The notes under the pieces are model-generated. The model saw nothing but the letters and a program-made list of their open reading frames with translations. It did not search any database and was not told the DNA's origin. A stretch of DNA of 64,000 nucleotides from Pteria penguin. Taxonomy: Eukaryota > Mollusca > Bivalvia > Pterioida > Pteriidae. Of this stretch, positions 1-12,200 are shown piece after piece. The position numbers and the translations under genes were made by a program. The stretch spans positions 38,633,045 through 38,697,044 of the forward strand of contig CM068592.1 in NCBI GenBank assembly GCA_035048485.1. Direction: 5' to 3'. Each line of letters starts with the position of its first letter. The first letter of the stretch is position 1.

Positions 1-34
1 ATGTTAAATGTACAAAATCTTTTTTTTTCTAGTA

Positions 35-3000
35 ATGTCAGTCAAGCTTATGGAGGCCATACAGGCTAACAGCCTACAGGATGTAGAGGGTCTACTGAGA
101 CTTGGAGAGGATATCAACATCAGAGGACAGGATGGGAGGAATGTGCTACAGTCTGCCATTAATGAGAATGTCTCCACTGAGATCCTAAAAGTTCTTCTAG
201 ACAGGGTGGACCTCACAACACGAGATGCCAAGGGACAGAGTATAGCAGATATTATATTTACAGGAAATTATTCCACAGATTTCCAAGGGGCATTTGTTAC
301 TTTTGTAAAGGGAGAGATTTTGAATGGTCAACCAGCAAGACTTGAGAAGATGTTACTGTCCGGTTGGTCATTTTGGCCTGTCACATTAAACCAGGCTAAA
401 AATGTGTCTCTTGAACTGGAAGAATTTATGACCAAACTGCCAGAGTTACAGGCAAGTTACAATCATTAGCAATGGATATAAATTTATACTTGTATTAAAT
501 ACGAGTACTTTGTAAAATACTAGGCAGTTCAGGTCCTTAATTTGCTAATTTTTTAATTTTTCATTTCAAAATCTGTATAATTTTTCTATCTCTATTGAGT
601 CTTTTCCTTAAACAGAGTTATGTCCCATATGTGACGGTACCTGACATAAAATAATTAGGACGTCATCAAATTCCTATGAAAATGTCGTTTGTGGACTATC
701 AATTACCAGAGTTTTGATCAGTTTCCATAAAATTTATTGACATTATAATAGTTTTACGTCAGATACCGTCCCAAATGGGAAGTTACTCTGTATAACGAAA
801 AGAACAAATACATAACATATATTCAGTTTCAAAACATTCATAACACCTAGGGTATTTTAAATAATTGACTTATGCACTATATGGAAGTAATGCTAAGATT
901 AAGCTAAGCTTTTTCTATCTAACTTTCACTGGATATACAGCTGCAATATGAAAAGCCTGAGACAAACTCACATAACTTCATTTCCCCTCTACAGGAAAAG
1001 GTCAAGACCTTACATAAAGCTATCGAAGACGACAACGCTAGGGAGGTCAAGGTCATCCTAGATCGTACTAAACTCATTCTGGCAGCTGACAGATCTGGGT
1101 TAGCTCCCTTCCACAAAGCTGCACTGTATGGCAGCAAAGAAGTCCTAGAATGTCTCTTAACTGATTTCAAATACGCATTGGAGCACAAGGATAATGTAAG
1201 AGTTATCTACCCCTGATTTTATTGTAACATTTCTAGAGTATTAGATTATCTGTCTCTTTAACCATAATTAGAGAAATGCCTTATTGATGATAAGAGCTGT
1301 TTCTTCTGAATGTGATCAGTACAGTAAGAGTAACTTATACAATGATATGACTTTTCTATGATAACAATTCAAGAGTTATCTCATCCTTTATAAAGTTTAC
1401 ATTTTTTATGTTTACAAACTACATGCATGATAGTCAAGATTTTAGGTATTGGGCAGAAAAACAGACCATCCAAATAATTATAATCACATCATAGTATACA
1501 AATAAACTCTCGTAAAAATAGATACAACAAATATGAACTGTGCTTATATTGACTTCAAATGCAAAATGTATATACACATTTAAACTGGCATTTGCAGATG
1601 GGTAGAACAGCTCTACATTACGCTGCAGCAATACCAGATGCAGGCTGTATCTACTCCATGCTGGTGGAAGCTGGGGCCAAGGAGGACATCAAAGACTTGG
1701 TAAGTATGCATTACACATGGCCCCTATCATGATGAACATCAATTAAATACTATTTGTTTGGCATTTCTTTCAATGCTAAAAAGTTTTACTGAATGTGTTA
1801 CTTGAAAATAAATATACATACTAAAATTGATCTTACAGTAGTTTCACATTTAAAAGGAATATTTCACATAAAAAATCTAATCATAGATGCATAATCAATT
1901 ATCAACTCTTTATTTATATTGAAAAGTCACTTCTTTAGTATAATATATTGAAGAATAAAGAGAATATTCTGTGTCTCATACTCCATTCACTCAATTTATC
2001 TTGTTGTTTTAGAATATAAAAATAACGAAACGTCCTCTAAAAATTGTACAAGTCAAAATTTCTGATACAAAACACTTGATGAGTGCCTCAGACATTTAAG
2101 CCATTTAATTAATTATTTAATCAATCTAGAATTGCACATATTATAAATTGATAATTCTATACACAATATTTTCAGACTGGACAAACTCCTAAGGACTATT
2201 ACAGCGATGCTTTGCAACTCAACATCATGAGCATCCGTGAAAACATCACAGAGCTACTAGTCAGTCCCATCCCTGAGCCTAAAATAAGCTCAGCAGGAGG
2301 AGGAATCCAATCTGTATACATCTCTGGCCAGAAATCCTCAAGAGTACCCCCTCCTACAACCATTGATGGCAAATATGTGGCAGAACATTTAGGAACAGCC
2401 TTGACCTTGGCTCTTGCAGAGATTGCAGAGTTACGACCCTGGGACCCTATAGAGTATTTAGGACACTGGCTACATAAGTACAGGGATACCATGAGCTACA
2501 TTGATCAGGTGAGGAGGCTGTCTATAAATAGCAATAAAAGTTGCAATAACTTGGATAAAATGGCCAGGTTAGGAAAAATTACTATGGTATGAACCCAAGA
2601 TGCTCCCATAAACGCGTGTGTCACCTGCTAGGTGTTATTCCTACAATACACAAAAACACTCAAGATATTTTAAAATAAAACTAAATTACTAAAATTTCAG
2701 TACTTATTTCGAAAATATTTCATTTTGTCCACATTCTCCTACCATTATATATCAAATTTCCAGAAATGATTCAATGACAATCAAAAGCACAAATTTTCTA
2801 ATATTTCCCTTTCCTATATAAGTTACTTAAATGGACAAGATGCTAATGTAATGCAGTGCATGACAATTAAACTTGGCACTACATCTCTATTTAAACACTT
2901 ATGATATACAAAATGCTATAAAAGTACATGTATAGCATGATCTTGAACTGCTACTGATAAAAGTTTATACAAACAAAAGTATAACAAAAGACACAGATAC

Positions 3001-6000
3001 TTTAAAGCTTTCTACGTCTAGAATAATATACATTGTAATATAATACTGGCAATAATACAACCCTATACATGTATTGAAACATACCTAATAAATGGTAAGG
3101 AATTTCAATCACTACAAAAAGGAAAAACTTGTTAGGAAAATCTTAATAAGGTGAAAAAATTGTTAAGTAACATCTAAGTCGTACGGATATGAGAGACAGT
3201 TTCTAACAGAGTTTTATTATATCATATATATAACAAATGCATGTAGCTGATGAAAATATAATGGTATATACTTCATAGGAAAACAATATGATGACATTAC
3301 ATTATGTATTCAAAGGAACGCTAAGTATTATGACCTACCTTAAATAATTTTACTTGAAATTTATTTGGTATCTAAAAGGGATGGAGAATTCTCATTCATA
3401 CAGTCCAAGCAGCATTTTCATTGAATTTTCCAATGTTTTTATTTATGATACGGTCTCAATTGATTTATCATTATTATCATGTACAGTGATAATTTTTAAT
3501 CAAATATGATTTTGTTTTCTATTAATGTGCATTATAATACTTCTAATTGACGCCATATTGTACTATATTTGTACATTGCTACATTTCCAGCAACAACAAC
3601 TCCTGTCATCACTCCAATCTGAAGTGCTAGAATCCCAGAAGGAGGCAGAGGCCAAGAAGCTGATTCTTGAAGAACAAAAGGCCATTCAGGAGGCTGAGAG
3701 GATACAGAGAGAGAAGGAAGAAGAGGAGAGAAAGAAGAAAGAACAAGAAGAATTACAAAGAAAGTAAGTGAAATAAAGAAAAAGAGATTAAGAGGAAAAC
3801 AACTCCAGTTTTGAATATGGAGGGATAGAAGTTTAAATGAGAGGATGAGAAGAGGGGGATAGAAAATTTCAGCAGTTATAATGTTGATAACTTAAAAGAA
3901 AATAGTATTCACTTAAAAAATACCCTTAAAGAACAGTGATTGAGGTTAAAGTAGTTAACAAAAGTAAGTTATGGTGTATATTTCTAGAACTGAGTAATAC
4001 ACAATAGCTGATATGTCACATAGATGATATGTCTCAATGAAATGATTGAATGATTTAGGGCCAGAGAGGCTGACTTGCTTGCACAAAGACCCAATTTGGA
4101 CACTGTCACAGAGGAAGGAGAAGATGATGTCACTGGGAAGGATAAAGATGGTCAGACAGAGCTGCACAAACTAGCTGGCCAAGAAGGTAGATGCTTCCAC
4201 CATACATAGTCACCGGCAAAACACAGTATTTAATATATACACCTCATATGTAATTATGCAAAACACAGTATCTGATATATACACCTCAAATGTAATGCCT
4301 GCTTTAAAAACCATCTGTATTAACCAATCACCTGTTTTAAACAACTACGGTACCTTTCTCTGTTCATGGCAACTAATTGTCTATACAAAATCAACATGTA
4401 CTGAAAGGTCACTTGCCTAAAGCGACCATTTTCCCAGCATCCCTTAGGTGGTTACAAACAGACTGTATTGGTGAGATATATATGTATGTTGTTAGAAAAG
4501 GAGACAACTTTAATTCTGCAGAAGAGAATCAAGGCAAATTTGATAAAATAATAATTTTGTGATTACTTTCTACGATACTTATATAGCAGTCGAAGATTGT
4601 TTAAAACTCTTGTCTGATATTCTCTTGTTTTAGGCACTGATTTAACAGCTCTGCTTAACCTGGGATACAATTTAGCCGAAAGAGATGTCAACTTCAAAAC
4701 TGCCAGAGATATTGCAGCAGAGAAGGGCTTACAGGAAAACGTGGACGCTATAGGTATACCTCCTTTGATACAATGATACACATAAGTATGAGGATACATA
4801 TACTGGCTAGGGATCGTCAGCTGACATATACTATGATATAAGTGAATTGGTGTCAAGGTGAATGCTGATCAGGTACAAATAATAACACATTCAGGAATTT
4901 TATACCAGAACTGTGGACTTAGTTAGGTACCCTAGAGACATTTTAGTGTTTATAGCCATGGTGCAGCTCATCAAAGTTTTGAGTAGATATGGTTAGCACC
5001 TTTTTGATGAAAAATGAATTACTGGTAATATGAAAAAAAAATTGTCACTGAAAAAAGAACATTACAAAGAATTATTTTTGAGCCTTTTAGTAAATTTTAA
5101 TAGAGTACAAATAAGAAAACAGGGTGCAATTTGCAATACTATTGCAAGGATTTTTAAGTTATTGAATGTTGAAGTAATTTTGTTTCTCTTCAGATAACTT
5201 CTTGAAAAGTTTAATAGAGAAAGAAAAATTTGAAAACTTAGAGCAGTTATTATTGGATGGATACGATCAATTACAACAGGCCATTGATAAACTCTCAAGT
5301 GAGGGGCAGTCAGAGGAAGTTAAGAACTTCATTGAATCTGTTCCCAAAACTCAGGTATAATACAAAACATTATATAAAAGAAGTATTAAAATTTCACTAA
5401 AACATCACCAGTCAATACAGCTTTTGCTTTGAAATTTTTACATACTCACAATCCACAATTTGATCATTCTTCCATTTACAAAAAGGGCACTGGACATTGG
5501 GAGAATACCAGAATCTGGTATAATCGTTACTTTAATTCACCTTATACTACATAATTTCTGAATTTATTATTGTTTAATGCCGCCACAGCATTATTTCACC
5601 TATTTGGTGGCAGCATTGGTTAATAAATTTTGTCATTAATGCAACAAACCCAATCCTGAAGCCATGAGACCACTTTCACATGCCACATTTAGCATGATAT
5701 GGGACCTCAAAATCTAATCTACTTTTCATAAGGATTTCAGTCAAAGATCATCTAATCCAAAGCTGAACACTTAATTCAAGCTACATGTATTACAACTTCT
5801 TAAAAAAAATTTCAGGAAAAATGCAAACATTTAGCATCACTTATTGAGAAAGGTGACACAGAGGAACTGAAAGAAGCTTTATCGTCCTCTGGAGGAGCCC
5901 TTATGCGAGACAGTCAGAGCAGAGGACTCCTTCATTTAGCTGTACTCCACCAGAAAAGGGATATAGTAGAACATCTTGTTACAGAGTACCCACAAACACT

Positions 6001-6725
6001 TAAATGCAAAGACACAGTGAGTATATAGATAAACTAACATATACAGTGAAACTCACCATTAGCAAGTGATACACTGACAGAGTTCAATTCATATTCTTAA
6101 CTGATGGTCTAAAATTGGTGCAGTTATAGAATTACAAGATATTTTTTTCCATTTATAGTTAAATCGTATGCCGCTTCACTATGCCATGGGTCTAACAAAC
6201 GAAGATATCACAGCACTTCTTGTTTCAAAAGGAGCCGATGAAAATGCTAAAGATGTGGTAAGGTTTAAGTCTCTGTTAATCATAATAATCTATTAGAGAT
6301 TTAACTTTAACATAATTGATTTCAATCTGTTTAAAAAAAAATCTAAGTGCACATCTAATATTCTCTTTATACATGTAATATCAAAACAAAATCTAGAAAA
6401 AAATTATACAAGTACTTTAGTCTAATGTATCATGAACTTTCTTTTACTTTGACAGAAACAAAAGGTGCCTTCTTACTACAAAGAAAATCCAACAGAAATC
6501 CAACAGATCAAAGAATCTGACATATCCACCACTACATCAACTCAGGAAAATCAAGTTCAGGAATCTGAAGGTCAAGGTCAAGAGGGTACAGAACAAACAC
6601 AAGATCAAACAGAAAACAATGAAGGACAAAATTTAAATTCTCAAGGTGAAGGTCAAATATCTCAATCTGAAGATGGCCTAGTGACATCTGGAGGTGAACA
6701 AAGTTTGGAACAAACTCCATCATAA
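35..6725 (+). CDS. Ankyrin repeat / Dpy-30 domain / coiled-coil protein (11 exons)
   Basis: Eleven exons join in one frame to 734 codons: 35-451, 995-1195, 1598-1699, 2176-2508, 3591-3763, 4059-4186, 4634-4753, 5194-5354, 5816-6016, 6159-6257 and 6456-6725 (stop TAA). Ankyrin-like repeats fill residues 1 to about 270 (e.g. MGRTALHYAAA at 1598). A Dpy-30 motif lies at about 305-345 (RPWDPIEYLGHWLHKY). A Glu/Lys/Arg/Gln-rich coiled coil spans about 352-410. A second ankyrin block covers about 435-645 (MPLHYAMGLTNEDITALL). The tail is rich in Gln, Glu, Ser and Thr. Dpy-30 motifs dimerise and dock on amphipathic helices in radial-spoke proteins, adenylate kinase 7 and histone methyltransferase complexes, so a scaffold role in the axoneme is inferred. 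The ATG at 35 follows a 3' splice site at 31-32; it may be the true start in a second exon, or coding exons may lie upstream of the window. I cannot name a vertebrate orthologue. Confidence 0.88.
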
Positions 6726-8190
6726 AGACTGGTGTCTGATCTTCTACTTTGAAAAAACACTGTCATGTTAGACTGTTATAATATCTACTGCTTACGCAAA
6801 ACTTTATCTGTGTTATTCAATGTGCTTTTAGGACATATACTACTGGTTCTAGGTGTCAAATCTGTCTGCAGATTTTACTGCAAATTGCTCCTAATGTCAA
6901 AAACATGAATTCACTTTTATTTTTTTAACAATTCTACAAGAACTCTAACTATATTTGATAGAAATAACATGATGCCTAGAAGATCACTGAATACTCTTTT
7001 GCACAAATTCTGAATTAAATGCTCAATTACATCATTCTCTACAACGAAAATGAAATGTCTCAGTTTTGAGTTTTATATGTTATTTATATCAATAAGAGTA
7101 ACTTGAATTAGAGGGCTCTTCTCATCTTTTGGTTTTGAGATATTTTGGTATCTCTTACAATACTAAGAAAACATTAACATGTCAGCGAAAGATTCTGGGA
7201 ATGAGGAGGTTCTCTTTTTTTGGAGTGACCCCATATATTACTTAAAAACCAATACATGTATTTTTAACAATTTCAGCAATACTTGGAAATCTGCCACTGC
7301 ATTCATTTTGTTCTTACTGACCTTGATTTTATGTAACGTCTAAAACATATTCTTAAATTTCAATTGTCTTACCTGTTGATATTACAAACTGATAATTTTC
7401 TTTTTCTTCAAAATGAAAAAAAACTTTGATTATAAATCTATATAGAAATCTTTTATTTTTTTGGACAAACTCCTATATTTCATTAGTTGAAAATGAATAT
7501 TGACAGCACCACTGGATACAATCTTGCTTGAACTGGTTAATTATTTTATTTTACTGGTACACATTGTAACCTGGGTCGGCTGGATGAATGTTTTAGGTTC
7601 CATGTCCTGTTGTGTTATTCGTTTGTAACATTATTTTTATACATGTATATGTATTAAGTGTACAACAATGCGTGTCTTCTTGAGAAATGTCCATATACTT
7701 TTACTGTTTACACGGATTAGTTCCTCTAATGATTAGATAATGTCAGTTTGTATTAAGCCCTGTTTCATTAATTAATAAGCATTTCCTGCTTTGCATATGT
7801 CTACATGAGAAATAGATATTACTGCACAATCACCCTAATTTCATATTATTCCATACAATGTAGCATTCATTTATGGTGTTATGAAAAATTGCAAATATAG
7901 TGTATGTAGGAACTGTGATAGTGATTTATGGTATATGATTTCCATATTTGATGGATTTAGTCAGTGCATTGTTCTATTTCAAAGGGTACCATCTTGTGCA
8001 TTTTATATATTTACAAGACACTGTATATATTTCATGTACTTTTTATAGATATTATTAACAAACGTAGATCTAATTAATGTATTGTCTCTGGTAGCTTTTA
8101 TCATATTTATTTTTCTTCTTTTTTATTTTTACATTTGTTCATGTTCAATATATTATGTCATCAGGGAATAAAGCTTTGTGATACAAGAAA
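6726..8190 (+). other. 3' UTR and polyadenylation region of the ankyrin/Dpy-30 gene
   Basis: The stretch after the stop codon is AT-rich and has no convincing open frame on either strand. AATAAA at 8167-8172 is the best poly(A) signal, followed by a T-rich stretch. The UTR end is an estimate. The gene converges on CCDC34, whose last exon may lie opposite or close to this UTR. Confidence 0.6.
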
Positions 8191-8459
8191 TAAGATGGTC
8201 TCTTATTTCTTTATAAATAATACCTAACACTTAACTTCAATCAATCTATAAAGATTTGGATGAAGAGTAAAAGTTGTATTGGGAAATCAGATCATAAGCC
8301 CAAGGAGCTATAGCACCTCAAAACTCTGTTAAGCCTAGGTTTGATTACCCATCAGGCCAAGTGTGGTCCCACCTGCAGGCTGAAGGTGAGTTAAACAAGG
8401 TACGATAGTTTTCTCAATTACACTGGCTGCCACCATGTAGGTACAATAATCATGATAGA

Positions 8460-8618
8460 CTAGGGGCGTGTCACAAAACCACAAGTATAACTAGGGGCGT
8501 GTCACAAAACCACAAGTATAACTAGGGGCGTGTCACAAAACCACAAGTATAACTAGGGGCGTGTCACAAAACCACAAGTATAACTAGGGGCGTGTCACAA
8601 AACCACAAGTATAACTAG
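8460..8618. repeat. 31-bp tandem repeat, 5 copies
   Basis: Five almost identical 31-bp units (beginning CTAGGGGCGTGTCACAAAAC) run head to tail, with a short partial sixth. They lie between two convergent genes. No coding role is seen. Confidence 0.95.
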
Positions 8619-8689
8619 GCCATATAACTAAGTACACATTCTTCTGAATTTGAGTTCTCATCCAAAAACTGTTTTGTGATGGAATGATT

Positions 8690-9055
8690 GACATGCAGAC
8701 ATACAGACAGAGGGAAAAATGGATAGATACATACACATGCATACAGACAGAGGGACAAATGGAGGGCCACAAAGACCATGCATACAGATCAAAGTGATGA
8801 CTGGATATACACAGACATGCGGACAAACAAACAGAGGGATGAATGGATGGACACATTGACATGCAGACATATAAATAGAGGGATGACTGGATGGACACAT
8901 AGATATGCAGACATATAGATAGTGGATGAATGGATGGACACAGACATACAGTTAGAGGGATGAATGAAAGGACACATGGACATACAGATAGAGGGACAAT
9001 GTATGGACACATTGACATGCAGACCTACAGATAGAGGAATGAATGGATGGACACA
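8690..9055. repeat. Degenerate minisatellite, about 40-bp unit
   Basis: Imperfect repeats of the theme GACATGCAGACATACAGA plus GAGGGATGAATGGATGGACA, roughly nine copies. All minus-strand open frames here (Met-Cys-Pro-Ser-Ile-His-like peptides) are products of the repeat and are not genes. Confidence 0.85.
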
Positions 9056-9237
9056 AAGACTGACCTATAATCCCTCTGTCTTTGCCAACAGGGGATAAAA
9101 TACATGTAAATTCTAACCAGAACATTCTTTGTTTACATGCTTATTTATACTACTTCATATGTATATCTATCTATACATGCTTTGCCACTATCAAACATTC
9201 CTAGAAAATCCATTATATAAGATATATAGAATCTTAC

Positions 9238-12200
9238 CAGTCATTTTTCCTGACGTGTATCCAAAACTGCTAGTTACTGGTTTAGGTTTATTTTTAGCAT
9301 CACGTAACCATTCTTCAAATTTTTTTTGTGCCTTGATTTGCTGACATTTTTTGGCAAGATCTTCTTCACGTTTTTTCTGTTTTTCTAATCTCCTTCTCTC
9401 TTGTTCTTCCTCTTCTTTTCTGTCTTTCCACTCATTGAATTTTCTCTCTGCTTTTAACTCTAATGTCTGTTTATGTTCTTCTTTAATTTCTTTTTCTGCT
9501 CTGGACCGCTGCTTTTCCAATCGCTTACGTAATTTTTCTTCAAAACATTTTTTCTCCAACCACTCTGCTCTTTTTTCTGATGCTTTTTGCAACTGCATCT
9601 CCTTTTCCTGTACCTTTATTTGTTTTTCTAATTTTTGTTGTTTTTTCTGATTTTTTGCTTCTTTTCTTTTCACTCTTTCCTCTTTTGTTTTCTGAATAAG
9701 CCACTGTTCCCAAGGAGATAGATTTTCTTGTTGACTTTCAGTGAAATCTGACGTTTCATACTCTGACATCCTACAATGGTAATTGTCATAATATATAACT
9801 TATTAAGATACATATCAGCCTTAATCATCATGCCTTCAACCCAACAAGTATCCATGTAGTAGGAGGTAATGAAAGGAATACTATCATAAGAGCTATATGA
9901 ACTGTTAGGCAGGCATAGTTCTTCATTCTACAGCAAACTGCATCCTCTCCTAAATTAAGATAAGATATCTAATATATTATTCTCTCTTCCTTTAGCCTTA
10001 GTTAGCAAATATTGCATAAGAGGATTAACATAATCCAAACTTTTAACAGTTCATTACACAGGCAGATATATACATGATTATTCTCCTTTTCAACTGTACT
10101 ATATTAAAGTTAACTTATTAAGTTAAAGCGTTTTAACAAACAATTTGTGTAGTGTGAAAGCCAGTCAGTTAAAGCTCTGAAATAGTTCAGAAAAAAACCA
10201 AACTCTTCCAGGGTGCTAACGGGAGTATTGTACATCTGGAAAATCTCTGACACTTACAATGTGAAAAAGATTCACACAAGTAGTTACGACTGTAACGGAA
10301 GAGCTCTTCCGTTGCAGTCGTAACTATCACACAAGATACTGTTAACTGTAGACCATTTCTGTATCAGAGACATACGCTACTTTAGTCCGTCATCGTCTTC
10401 ACAATGTATGTAACCTCCACGCAAACGAGATTAGGAATCGCAAAACCTTGAAATTGTGAAGATGAGTCCTTCATAATGTTCGTGGACACTGCTGAATCTA
10501 ATGCGAAGAAGGCGGCTTAACAAGCAAAAAACAAACAGACAAACAAAAAAAAAAAAAAAAAAAAAGAAAAAAGTAGATTTTAATATCCCTAAATTGAGTT
10601 ATTGTGGGTCGGCCCTAGCGGCCCATCCTTTGTTGTAACTTTGGGAAAGTTGCATGCGTTTCTGCGGTACACCAGAGATAAAATTAGGATTATCACTGCG
10701 GAGAGAGCATGTGTCACCTCGCTGACCCAGTTTGATAGATTTATACATGTAAGAGTAGTATCTTCGAGTCTTTCGCTGATTTTACAACAGAGGAGTATAA
10801 AATTTGTTGGAATATTTTCTGGGGATGGGTGTTACCCAACAATTTTTGAATATTTGACGCACTTTTTAAATACTTCATTCGGTTGCCTAAGTGCCTTTTG
10901 GTTAATCATAGCCAATCGGAACATCATCGCCATTTTTACAAAAAAGGGGGGAGATCTTACTTGCGTACGGAAAGGGACGAGTTGTTACGATTGAGTGATA
11001 GTGTGATGAAAGACAGGTCACTGATATGCCCACGGCGGGAGTCGAACCCAGGACCTTTCAGTCAACTCATCCACTGAGCCCACCGGCTTTAAACAAACAG
11101 TAAATGATATGGTTAGTAATTTTAAAAGTTCATTTGCATACTAAATGCAGGCTAATCCGTACGTCTAATAAACTCGCTTTGCCTTATGTACTGAATGGGC
11201 TAAATAAACCCAAATGTAAACTATTCGCCAAAAAGGAAGTGATACTGGAAATTTATATGTCTATGGTCGATCATCATTATCTTTATATGTCTGCTCAGAG
11301 ACATATATGTCTCTGGTCTGCTAATTAACAGGGGCATAGCTGTACAATACAAATTTTAAAGCGTTATTCTGTTTTGAGGTTCTTTGCAGTTTTATCAAAC
11401 ATCCCATTCCGGCCCATACGTTGGTGCTTGCACCAAACTGTTTCTTGTAGATACTCCGCATACAGGACGTGCGACTGAGTTGCTGGCACCCTACGGCTAC
11501 AGGGTACCGTTACCATGTATTGAACGAAGTGTAAAAACATGCCCATTCATATACATGTACTGACCATACTTAATAAAAGCAATCAACTTAGAACTGCATT
11601 CCAGATTCTAATGCAAAAAATCTTCTCTCAATCTCTGTGGTTAATCTCTTTTGAGACTCTTGCACGTGGCCGTATACCAAACCGCACGTCCGTATAATAC
11701 CTTTATATAGGAAGTTAAACCCCATCCCTCCTACCCCGTCACTACTGTAGTAGTAGCAGGGACGTACATATCTTTAGATATATACGTCCCTGGTAGTAGT
11801 AAGGCCTTATGTCGTAGCAATAGTATTCTCCTTTTTATTACAAGTCCTAAAGCTTCGTCGCTTGTTTCTAATATAATATAGATTTATACTGTATACTGAA
11901 GTAAATATATAATTTGTATCTACGGGAAATAACGTATGTCCTCCAGGTCAACATTCTATAAGATATCCGTGTCCTAACCAGAGGTCTGTATGTCTCTTTA
12001 ACGATCAACATATCTAAATATAAATTTTCTCCCGCGTAAACCATTATTACAGTAGTCTACCTGTGTTCTCGAATATAATCGTTATTTAAACCTCCTTTAC
12101 CGTCGAGGGCTCCATAGCTCAGTTGGTTAGAGCGCCAGTCTAGTAAACTGGAGGTCGAGGGTTCGAATCCCTCTGGAGCCTCGGCTATCACCTTATTTTG

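Larger units (their letters stand above)
9771..12107. other. First part of the CCDC34 large intron: no gene seen
   Basis: AT-rich intronic DNA. It holds a 46-bp palindrome with 9-bp flanking repeats (10281-10326), a poly(A)-rich tract near 10545-10571, a minus-strand tRNA-like SINE head (about 10990-11092) and palindromes at 11297-11314 and 11757-11792. A block at 10600-10980 is less AT-rich but gives only short frames with no recognisable product. Confidence 0.6.

Noticed and set aside
8584..9018. Cys/Pro/Ser-rich minus-strand frames of up to 144 codons, which could suggest a secreted peptide
   Set aside because: They read through a 40-bp minisatellite, in overlapping frames, with no signal peptide or splice context.
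9670..9855. Possible upstream start for CCDC34 in the exon at 9238-9770
   Set aside because: A splice acceptor directly precedes 9770 and the phase joins to the exon at 16789, so translation starts at 17156.
10602..11077. 130-codon plus-strand frame in less AT-rich DNA
   Set aside because: No similarity recognised; it overlaps a tRNA-like SINE head and lies in an intron. No supported splice sites.
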